Assembly: GCA_963763115.1 (NCBI GenBank)
Contig: CAVXNM010000052.1
Span: forward strand, 28,960-92,959
DNA length: 64,000 bases
Direction: 5' to 3'
Source of the DNA: CAVQCA01 sp963763115
GTDB taxonomy: Bacteria; Pseudomonadota; Gammaproteobacteria; UBA9214
A program made the position numbers and the translations under genes. Of this stretch, positions 45,994 to 53,998 are shown one piece after another; position 1 is the stretch's first letter, and each line of letters begins with the position of its first letter. The notes beneath the pieces are model-generated. The model did not search any database, had not been told where the DNA came from, and saw only the letters and a list, made by a program, of their open reading frames with translations.

Positions 45994-46796
45994 GTGCGCC
46001 AGGGTAAGCCTGGCGCTTTTCAGAGGGTGAGATTCCCGCCCCGGAAAGGGGACGAGCCACTCCACCGGGAATCGAGTCTTGGGCTCATGAAGGTAACGAC
46101 ATGGGTTAAGCGTAGACAGGGCGATGTCCAGGCCGTAACGCAAGTGAAGCGATAGAGCCTCGTGAGATAACCGGAGGCCGACAGGGTCGAAAACCTGGAA
46201 GGCAACAGTAGGCGACCGCAAAAGGCGATGGTCGCTGGAGACCCTGGCGGGGTCTGAGAGCGCGACATGGACAGAAATGGAAGCGTCATGGAACCTGGGA
46301 GATCCACCGCCGTCTTGGTCTGGTTGTACCGGGGCGAGTATGTTGACCGAAAGGACCATCCTGAGGGAGACAAAAGCGACGGTGGAAGTCGGACTCGCTG
46401 GTAGTACTCGGAGCGCGGGAAAGCCGCGTACAAGGGGAAGCGGCGGGGCAGGTTGAGTTGCTGGTCCGGGGAAACATTCCCTGCACGCAGAGGTAGGAAA
46501 AGAATGTCCACACGACTGGACCAGATCGTTGGAAAAGCGAAATCGAATCCGAAGCTACGCTTCACCTCGCTGGCGGATCTGATCACCGCGGAGTTTCTGC
46601 AAGAAACCTGGAGGCAGATGAATCGGCGAGGCGCAAGCGGGGTCGATGGAGAGACGACGAAGGAGTTTGAACGCGACTTGGACAGACGGGTTCAAAATCT
46701 ATGCGAACGCTTAAAGCAAGGGTCCTATCGAGCGCCACCGGTACGCCGCGTGGAAATCCCGAAGGGACCCGGCAAGGAGGGTACGAGGCCGTTAGG

Positions 46797-47407
46797 TCTT
46801 ACCCACTACGTCAGCTGCAGTCGTCGCGGCCGCTTCGTGGTGGGTCGCAAGACTGAGCGGAAGCGTTTCAATGGCAAACTCAAGCACTTGAATGAGCGTC
46901 TATGCCGGCTACGGATGGCTGGCGGCAAGGCCATGATGGACTATGTGCGGCGGCATCTTGAAGGGCACATCCGCTACTACGGGGTGAATGGCAACTACCG
47001 GGTGTTGAGTCGCTACGTTAAGGCGGCGAGTCGCCTACTGTTCAAGTGGCTCAATCGGCGTAGTCAACGCCGATCAATCCCCTGGAAGCGGTTCCGTCCG
47101 ATAGTGCTCGAACGTGTGCTGCCTGCCACGCATTCGTATTGTCCACAACCTCTATCCTGTGCCGATCGGAATGACTCAAACTGGGAGCCGGATGGTGTAA
47201 CGCACCCTGTCCGGTTCTACGAGGGGTCGGGGACGTACTGCCGTGTGGACACGATAGTGTGGCACCGCCGGGCAACCAGGCGGGAACAGAGAAAACAAAC
47301 CGTGTCCGGTCATGGCGGGAGGAACCGACCTACTCACCAAATTCGCACGGTGGGTTCTGCGCGGGGGGACGGGTTCAAGAGGGCTATCCTCAAGGCCCGT
47401 CTCTACC
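46797..47407 (+). mobile_element. 3' part of a third group II intron (C) inside intron A
   Basis: This segment holds a maturase domain X (LTHYVSCSRRGRFVVGRKT, then LFKWLNRRSQRRS), the C-terminal GSRMV reading into a TAA at 47198-47200, and a domain V hairpin at 47185-47217. About 190 bases follow to the point where intron A resumes. Its protein is perhaps 55-60% identical to that of intron B by eye, so it is a relative and not a copy of B. Confidence 0.7.
47185..47217 (+). ncRNA. group II intron domain V (intron C)
   Basis: A 33-base hairpin begins GAGCCGG and ends CCGGTTC, with the AGC triad near the 5' end. It differs from the domain V of intron B at three positions, two of which form a compensated pair (G-C here, A-T there). 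This is good evidence for RNA structure. Confidence 0.75.
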
Positions 47408-48786
47408 CACCACCATGTCTCCCATGCTCACTTGCTGCGATTTGTGGGACATCGAGTCGGAGATCCGCGCATACTGAGCCTGATACAACGCTGGCTGAAG
47501 GCGGGGGTTCTGGAAGACGGGGAGTTGCATCCCAACGAGGAGGGGACGCCGCAAGGGGGTTCGATCAGCGTCTTGCTGAGCAACCTATACCTGCACTACG
47601 TGCTCGACCTGTGGTTTGAGCGCGTGGTCAAACCGTGTTTAACGGGTGAGGCCTATCTGGTGCGGTACATTGATGACTTTGTGGTGTGTTTCCAATATCG
47701 GGCGGATGCCCTTCGTATGCAGGAGGCGCTGCGCAAGCGGGTGGGGAAATTTTGGCTGGAACTGGAACCGGCTAAGACAAAACTTGTTGAATTTGGTCGC
47801 TTTGCCCAGCGGCATGCGAGCAAGCGGGGGAGAAGACGCCCGGAGACGATCTACTTTCTGGGTTTTACCCTCTATTGCACGCAAAACCAGAAGGGCAACT
47901 TCAAGGTGGGACTGCGTACCGAGAAGTCTCGGCATCAGCGTAGTCTTGCCAAGCTGCGCGACCTGATGCGGCGAATGCGTCATCTGCCGGTTCGGGAACA
48001 GGTCATCAATCTGAACCGGGTCTTGCCCGGTCACTTCGCCTACTATGGCATTGCCGGTAACCTGCGAGCCCTGCAGAGAGTGCATCGGTTCGTGGAGCGT
48101 TACTGGCGCAAGATGCTTTGCAGTCGCAGCCGTAAGGGTAACGTACCGTGGGAGGTTTTCCAGCGGATCAAAGAGCAGTTTCCGTTACAGCGACCAAGAC
48201 TGGTTATCCCCTATGGGAAGCTACAGTCATATGCTGTGCTGTGAATCAACTTCTGAAGAGCGTAGTGCGGGGTTGCGGCCTGGCAAGGTCGCGTAATCTA
48301 GTGGGTGTGAATCCCACGTGGGTAGCCGTTAGCCGCGGGCCCGGTATCAAGCCTTGCAGGCGACCCGGTAACGGGGTGTTTGATGCGTAGGATGAAAGGA
48401 GGCGAGGTGCAAAGGTAACAGGTGATGCTGACCCTGAAGACATCGAGTCCCGAAAAACGCTGGTCGGTGTCGGCCGATGGGTTCTCGCACCCAGCAGGCA
48501 ACAGTCCCTGATGCGTTATTGGCGAGCAGCAGGGACCACCCCGGGATCTGAGGTCGCGTCGAGCCTTACATTGAGAGTACGTGATAACCAGGGAGATCCG
48601 ATAGTCGGCGCACAGGGAGTGCGCACCCTTGGACAAGTGTAAAAAGCGAGGAAAAGGGCGGTGACTGTCGGAAGTCGGGGGCACCCATAAGAGCGATGAA
48701 GTCTGGTAATGCGGACAGAGCAAAGGGGTGTCGGTTTGAGATTACGAATGAGGGCGACATGGCCCGACACTGAGCGGATTGTGACC

Positions 48787-50125
48787 ATGACAACAGGACT
48801 TATTCGTTTCACACAACGAGCGCGTGCAGAACCGCAGTGTCGGTTCAACGCCTTGATGGGTCTGATGTACGACCCGGCGGGGTTGCATGCGAGCTTCGAG
48901 CGTCATGCTGGGAAGAAGGCGCCCGGAGTCGATGGAATACGGAAAGCGGACTATGCGCAGGGCGTGGATGAGCGGATTACGGACTTGTCCAGCCGCCTGC
49001 GTCGGTTGGGATACCGACCCCAACCCGCTTGACGGGTGTACATCCCGAAGAGTGGATCGGGATGGCGTCCGCTTGGAGTGCCCTGTTTTGAGGACAGGCT
49101 GGTCCAAGACAGGCTGAGCCAGATTCTGCAAGCGATTTGGGAACCCGAATTTCGGGAGTGCTCATACGGATTTCGGCCGGGCCGAAGTGCCCACGATGCG
49201 TTGCGTCGTGTAACCGAGGTCATTACGAATGAGCGAACTCAGTGGGTGGTAGAGGCTGATATTAAAGGCTTCTTTAATCATGTTAGTCATGATCACCTGG
49301 CTCGGTTTCTTGAACATCGGATAGCAGATCCCTGCTTGTTGCGGATCATTCATCGTTTTCTCAAGGCGAGGGGATGGAAGACGGAGCGGTACAGGCGAGT
49401 GAGGAGGGTACGCCGCAAGGTGGACTGGTCTCCCCCGTGCTGGCCAATATCTACCTGCACTATGTGCTGGATATGTGGTTTGAGAAGCGGTTTGCTCTAC
49501 GCTGTCGCGGCAAAGCGTTTCTCATCAGGTACTGTGATGACTTCATCGCCTGCTTTCAATCCGAAGAGGACGCCCGGCGATTTCTTGTTGAACTCAGAGA
49601 ACGTCTGGCTGATTTTGCGCTGGAAGTAGAGCCTTCCAAGACCGGGCTCGTCCGGTTTGGTAGTGCCGCGCCCTGGAACTGCAAGCGCGATGGTCTACGT
49701 CGTCCACAGACGTTCGACTTCCTCGGCTTCACGCATTATGTGCATCGCAGTCATCGAGGTTATTTTGTCGTTGGCAGGCGAACGGAACGCAAGCGGTTTA
49801 AGCGCAAGCTTCAGGAGCTCAACGAGCGCCTGAGAGCATTGCGGGTGCGCGGTGGCACGGCGATGCTGTGCTATTTTCAGCAGCATATGCGGGGTCATAT
49901 CCAGTACTATGGTGTCAGCGGTAATTACCGGCAACTGGCGGCCTATGCTTACTTCGCCAGTCGTCTGTTATACAAATGGCTGAACCGCCGTAGTCAACGA
50001 CGTCAACGACTTGGGTCCGTTTTCGGACGTCGCTGCATAGTCGTTGGTTGCCACCGTTGCGTATCTGCCACACTCTGTATCCCGTACCGTCGTGGAAGAC
50101 TCAGGCTGGGAGCCGAATGGTGTAA
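48787..50125 (+). pseudogene. reverse transcriptase/maturase of intron B, several disruptions
   Basis: The start ATG at 48787 leads into KKAPGVDGIRKADY. A TGA at 49030 (probably an Arg codon changed by one transition) interrupts the frame, which continues VYIPKSGSGWRPLG and ECSYGFRPGRSAHDALR. A frameshift near 49370 changes to EEGTPQGGLVSPVLAN and the YCDDF active site. Another near 50010 leads to the C-terminal TLYPVPSWKTQAGSRMV. Domain X is clear. With three breaks the protein is dead. Confidence 0.82.
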
Positions 50126-50142
50126 TGCACCCTGTTCGGTTC
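50110..50142 (+). ncRNA. group II intron domain V (intron B)
   Basis: A 33-base hairpin begins GAGCCGA and ends TCGGTTC, with the same length and layout as in intron C. The A-T pair at its seventh position replaces the G-C pair in C. The RT stop codon lies inside the hairpin. Confidence 0.75.
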
Positions 50143-50219
50143 TACGAGGGCGGTGGGACGTACCCACTACGGGGATTCCCACCACTACTCTCCAAATCGG
50201 CACGCTACGTTGTGTGGGA

Positions 50220-50280
50220 GCCGGAAGCGGGTGACCGCTTCCGGCGACCTGGTGGGGTAGCCTACGGGCTACCTCCTACC
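50220..50280 (+). repeat. two strong hairpins behind intron B
   Basis: The first is an 11-base-pair perfect stem with loop GTGA (50220-50245). The second has a GTAGCC/GGCTAC stem with loop TACG extended by further pairs (about 50254-50275). GNRA and UNCG loops are very stable in RNA. They may belong to a 3' extension of intron B or to the insertion site. There is no T run. Confidence 0.55.
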
Positions 50281-50471
50281 AGATTCCGTAACCCCAACCC
50301 ACCGGTATTACCCAATAGTGTATTCACTACTCGTTAATGGACTAACAGTGACATGATATGTATTGAAAATATTAACTCAAAAAAGTAGGCTACTGAGTGG
50401 TGAAAATATTCAGAATTTAAATGAAATTGCTTTCAGGCATCTGCTGTCACTGATTCAGGAGAGGCACACAC

Positions 50472-51377
50472 TTGAGCGGCTTTGATGATCTGATGCAGCG
50501 GCGCTTGCGACACCTGCAGGTCGCGTACGATCAGAACTCCAGGGCCGTATGGGTGGAGTTCAAATACCAGAATCGTCCGTGCTTTTCTAGGGGGCTGCTT
50601 GATGACCTGTCAACGGTGCAACGGTTCATCAAGCAGATCGCCCGTACGGGTTATCGCCAGAGTCATTCCAGCCGATTGCTTTTCCAGATTATTGCGTCCA
50701 CCGATAAGCGGGTTTTTAATCTTGGTGGTGACTTGGCCTACTTTATAAGGCTAATCGGTGCCGGCAATCGTGAAGGCCTGCGCCAGTATGCAAAAACCTG
50801 CATTGATATCCAGTACACTTCTGTCATGCACTATGGCATTCCCTTTACCACCCTTGCTCTGGTCGAGGGTACGGCCCTCGGAGGGGGGTTTGAAGCAGCT
50901 TTGTCGGCAAATATCCTGATTGCCGAAACGCGTGCCCGCTTTGGTTTTCCTGAAGTCAGCTTTGGTTTGTTCCCCGGTATGGGGGCGTTGTCACTGCTGA
51001 TACGTAAGATTAATCCATCCATGGCTCGCCGTCTGATAATGGATCAACGTGTTTATACGGCGAGTGAACTCTATGAACTGGGTGTAGTCGACATCCTGGT
51101 ACAGGATGGGCAGGGCCGCAAGGCGGTGGATGATTACATGCGGCGTAATATTAACAAGGTGTACGGTTTGCACGGCTTCCAGGCCGCTGTTGATCGTGTT
51201 CTTCCGATTACCTATGATGAACTGAATGATGTTGTAGATTTGTGGGTGGATAATGCACTGCAGCTCAACGAGAAGAACCGCAGACTTATGGCCTATTTTG
51301 CGAGGGCGCAGACCAAGCGTTTCGCCACGGCTGAAAGTCTGATCAACGAAGAGAGTTCCCAATCGATCAGCAAATGA
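50472..51377 (+). CDS. rpfF: DSF synthase, RpfF-like crotonase
   Basis: 301 residues from a TTG start with an AGGAGAGG ribosome site 8 bases before. The crotonase fold is typical of RpfF: LVEGTALGGGFEAALSANI and GFPEVSFGLFPGMGA. Glutamates fall at 141 and 161, the positions of the two catalytic residues in the Xanthomonas enzyme. RpfF both dehydrates a 3-hydroxyacyl-ACP and hydrolyses the thioester to release the cis-2-unsaturated fatty acid signal. An ACP gene and an RpfG-like gene follow. Codon use is less GC-rich than in the neighbours. Confidence 0.85.
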   Translation: MSGFDDLMQRRLRHLQVAYDQNSRAVWVEFKYQNRPCFSRGLLDDLSTVQRFIKQIARTGYRQSHSSRLLFQIIASTDKRVFNLGGDLAYFIRLIGAGNREGLRQYAKTCIDIQYTSVMHYGIPFTTLALVEGTALGGGFEAALSANILIAETRARFGFPEVSFGLFPGMGALSLLIRKINPSMARRLIMDQRVYTASELYELGVVDILVQDGQGRKAVDDYMRRNINKVYGLHGFQAAVDRVLPITYDELNDVVDLWVDNALQLNEKNRRLMAYFARAQTKRFATAESLINEESSQSISK

Positions 51378-51870
51378 ACTGACGCCAGCCGATGTTTCAC
51401 AGAGCAGGCCCTATTAGGCGTAGACTACGAATTATCTCGTAGATCGCCGCACTGACGGGGATAATATGTGAGATACCACTGCGGATAATTTACTCTTTGC
51501 AAAAATATGAGAAGCAAGGCTGATCTGCACATGCCTGTTGAGTCGCTATGTGCATGTCGACGTCTTTGTAATGCATGGGTGTATCTCTGAATAGCATATA
51601 TTCATGGCCAGCAATGGCTTATCATCATTTCCCTTTGGTAATCCTGATCCAAACTGCTCATATTTCGGGTTGTCCAGCCAAAATCAATTTCACTGAGATA
51701 GCGTTGCAGGGCGTATCACAAGGCGTTACCTATTGATTTATGTGGCTTATTGGTGAGCATTGGGATAGATTAGGAAGTCAACCGGGGTGTATCACCATCA
51801 CCTTGATGCGGCATATGGCGGCAGAACCCTCAGGTAGCTTTCTCTGAACGAACTCCGTTGGTAACTGGAT
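51378..51870. other. about 490 bases without recognisable gene between rpfF and the ACP gene
   Basis: The stretch is AT-richer than the flanks. No open frame of notable length, no tRNA and no strong hairpin was found. Such a gap is where the sensor gene rpfC might be expected, but its large size (over 2 kb) rules out an intact copy. It may hold the promoter of the ACP gene. Confidence 0.45.
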
Positions 51871-52119
51871 GTGAAACTAAAAGAAACTGTTTTTGAAATA
51901 ATTTCTCATGAGCTCTCATTGCCGTCGGATGCATTCACGCTGGAAACGCCACTGGAAGAATTGGGGATAGACTCACTGAAAGCAATTACCATTCTGTACG
52001 AACTTGAAGACCGGCTTGATATCGAGGTACCCAATGAGGTATTCGACTCGATCAAGAACGTGGGCGATATCGTCCAGCAAATTCAGCAGTTCATCACCAG
52101 CAGTGATACTGCATGCTAG
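51871..52119 (+). CDS. acyl carrier protein
   Basis: 82 residues from a GTG start. The four-helix ACP pattern is clear, and the phosphopantetheine serine is S35 in LGIDSLKAI. The chain is acidic. It is not the housekeeping acpP, which sits in a fatty acid operon. Lying between rpfF and the RpfG-like gene, it could carry the acyl chain that RpfF converts. This role is inference. Confidence 0.82.
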   Translation: MKLKETVFEIISHELSLPSDAFTLETPLEELGIDSLKAITILYELEDRLDIEVPNEVFDSIKNVGDIVQQIQQFITSSDTAC

Positions 52120-52369
52120 AAGGACTAGTAGTTACCGGTTCCTTCGATGTTAGCCTGATGGGCGACCAAGTGAACCGTTGCCAATAGACTGCTCAAAGCG
52201 TGGAAAGCACCTTAGTGTGGTCTCGGTTAATACCTGCCGCTCATTCTCGTAGAACTGCTTCGGTTTGGTCTCGGGGATGGGTGCGCATATGATCCTGCTG
52301 GAATCCGAAGCGCATGTAAGGCAACAGTGGGCAGAGATCTATGCCGAGCTTGCAGGCTGTGCTGACAGA

Positions 52370-53434
52370 TTATTTCCCGCCATCATTGGCAACTGGAAAG
52401 TCCGGCAGCATGTTTTGAATTCGCATGATGCCGTCAAGCTGTGCCTTAAAGGCGTCGAAACACTTCGGATCAAAGTGAATGCCGCGCTGTTTTGTCATGT
52501 AATCAAGCGCGGTTTGCAATGGCCAGGCATGCTTGTAGGGCCGTTCTGACACCAGCGCGTCAAAGACGTCTGCAACGGCGACTATCCTGGCGACTTTTGG
52601 TATCTCATCACCCTTCTTGCCGTGGGGATAACCCGACCCGTCGAACTTTTCATGATGTCCCAGCGCAATTACCGCGCCCATCTTCAGGAACTTTGACGGA
52701 CTATCCTTGAGGATTTCGTAGCCGATCAGGGTATGTTCCTTCATTATCATGAATTCCTCCGGGGTCAGTTTCCCCGGTTTCAGTAATATATCGTCCTTGA
52801 TCCCGATTTTGCCTATATCATGCATGGGCGCCGCCATCTCTATCACGTCGGCATCCTCACTGGTAAAACCAAGTTCCTCGGCGATGATCCTGGAGTACTT
52901 GGCCATGCGTATGACATGGTTTCCGGTCTCCTCATCGCGGTACTCACCTGCCTTTGCAAGACGCAGGAGTGTTTCGCGTTCCCTCAACCGGATCTCGCTG
53001 GTTGCCTCGGCGACACGTCGTTCCAGCCAGCGCGACCGGTCCCGAATAATCTTGTACTGCTGATACTGCGTCAGGAGATTGCGGCAGCGTGCCCGGCACT
53101 CGTGGTGGTCGACCGGTTTCATGAGGAAATCCGTCGCGCCAATTTCCAGTGCGTCATAACGGACGCTTCTGTCCTCGATGGCGGTGACCATGATGACCGG
53201 GATATGCTCACAGACAGGATCGCGCCGGAACTTCCGAATGAACTCGATACCGTTCATCTCCGGCATCTTGTAATCCGTCAGAATGAGATCGACCTGATTG
53301 TTCATGGTCCAGTTGAGCGCCTCCACAGGATCGGCGAATGACTGGATATCCAGGTCATCCTCCATCGATCTGACCAGTTGAACAAGGATCTGTCGGCTGG
53401 TCATCTGGTCATCAATGATTACGATTGTGGTCAT
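52370..53434 (-). CDS. rpfG: response regulator with HD-GYP phosphodiesterase domain, RpfG-like
   Basis: 354 residues. The receiver domain (1-125) has phosphorylated D54 (LTDYKMPEMNG) and K106. A coiled linker (about 125-160) leads to the HD-GYP domain with HD at 205-206 (AAPMHDIGKIG), the HHEKFDGSGYP motif and GYP at 268-270. It hydrolyses cyclic di-GMP when phosphorylated. With rpfF and an ACP next to it, DSF signalling is the likely context, although its cognate kinase RpfC is not in the window. It converges with the ACP gene. Confidence 0.88.
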   Translation of the reverse strand: MTTIVIIDDQMTSRQILVQLVRSMEDDLDIQSFADPVEALNWTMNNQVDLILTDYKMPEMNGIEFIRKFRRDPVCEHIPVIMVTAIEDRSVRYDALEIGATDFLMKPVDHHECRARCRNLLTQYQQYKIIRDRSRWLERRVAEATSEIRLRERETLLRLAKAGEYRDEETGNHVIRMAKYSRIIAEELGFTSEDADVIEMAAPMHDIGKIGIKDDILLKPGKLTPEEFMIMKEHTLIGYEILKDSPSKFLKMGAVIALGHHEKFDGSGYPHGKKGDEIPKVARIVAVADVFDALVSERPYKHAWPLQTALDYMTKQRGIHFDPKCFDAFKAQLDGIMRIQNMLPDFPVANDGGK

Positions 53435-53773
53435 TTCTCGGATCTCTTCGATACTCTTGTAGATCAGGACGAATCCGTCCTCTCATGCGCGCCTGATCAC
53501 TTCATTCACGTGTGACTCAATTCACATAACTATCTGAATTCTATTAGTAATAAAGGGTTCTTCCTTGCACTCATGGATATCGGCATGACTTCTAAAAAGT
53601 TAAGCCTATTAAGAGGTTGCATGTACGGGCATGATTTTATGGGGTGCTGCTTATGCGTGCTGACTCCGGAGCGCAATGTCTGTCTGACGTAGTTCCGTGA
53701 TTTCGCTAGGGAGTCCTTGCGGACTGACAAGTGACCGGTAGAATAGCGAGCACTCTATAGAACGAGGTCGTCG
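53435..53773. other. divergent intergenic region upstream of the RpfG-like gene
   Basis: About 340 bases that carry the promoters of two divergent genes. It is fairly AT-rich. No recognisable coding frame or dyad was identified. Confidence 0.4.
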
Positions 53774-53998
53774 ATGAATACGGAAAACAAAGATCAGCAG
53801 CAGGGGCCTTCTTTTCTTGGTGTGCTGGGAAGCGTGCTGGCCAGCATGTTCGGGGTGCAGACCTCACGCAGACGTGAGGCAGATTTCACGCGCGGCAAGC
53901 CAATCCACTATATCCTTGTGGGCCTGCTGGTAACCGTGGTATTCATATTGACGGTGTGGGGCGTTGTGAAACTCGTGCTCAGCCTTGCCGGTGTCTAG
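53774..53998 (+). CDS. DUF2970 small membrane protein
   Basis: 74 residues. A conserved N-terminal SFLGVLGSVLASMFGVQT is followed by a basic loop (SRRREADF) and one membrane helix (YILVGLLVTVVFILTVWGVV). This matches DUF2970, found widely in gammaproteobacteria, with no known function. The stop overlaps the stop of valS by four bases in convergent orientation. Confidence 0.85.
   Translation: MNTENKDQQQGPSFLGVLGSVLASMFGVQTSRRREADFTRGKPIHYILVGLLVTVVFILTVWGVVKLVLSLAGV

Larger units (their letters stand above)
46504..48244 (+). pseudogene. reverse transcriptase/maturase of intron A, internally replaced
   Basis: The N-terminal 97 residues (RGASGVDGETTKEF, then PKGPGKEGTRPLG) are normal for an LtrA-type protein. 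The frame then passes straight into domain X of another intron at about 46797. The proper protein resumes near 47408 with VSHAHLLRFVGHR, EEGTPQGGSISVLLSN, the YIDDF active site and a complete maturase domain ending at 48244. About 80 residues holding RT blocks 1-3 are lost. The protein is inactive. Confidence 0.8.
45994..48264 (+). mobile_element. group II intron A (degenerate, with foreign insert)
   Basis: The 5' end is GTGCGCC at 45994, which fits the GUGYG consensus. About 510 bases of structured non-coding RNA (domains I to IV) follow, then a reverse transcriptase gene begins at 46504. The RT gene is interrupted by a piece of another intron between about 46797 and 47407. No domain V or VI of its own is seen after the RT stop at 48244, because intron B starts 20 bases later. 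It cannot splice as it stands. Confidence 0.75.
48265..50250 (+). mobile_element. group II intron B (degenerate)
   Basis: The 5' end is GTGCGGGG at 48265. Roughly 520 bases of structured RNA follow, then the RT gene from 48787. Domain V is at 50110-50142 and a domain VI-like hairpin follows. The exact 3' end is not certain; sequence shared with intron C runs to about 50215, so the end given is approximate. The intron lies immediately behind intron A's RT gene. Confidence 0.7.

Noticed and set aside
52265..52549. Small plus-strand gene between the ACP and the RpfG-like gene
   Set aside because: It overlaps the 3' end of the HD-GYP gene in antisense and has no domain or good start.
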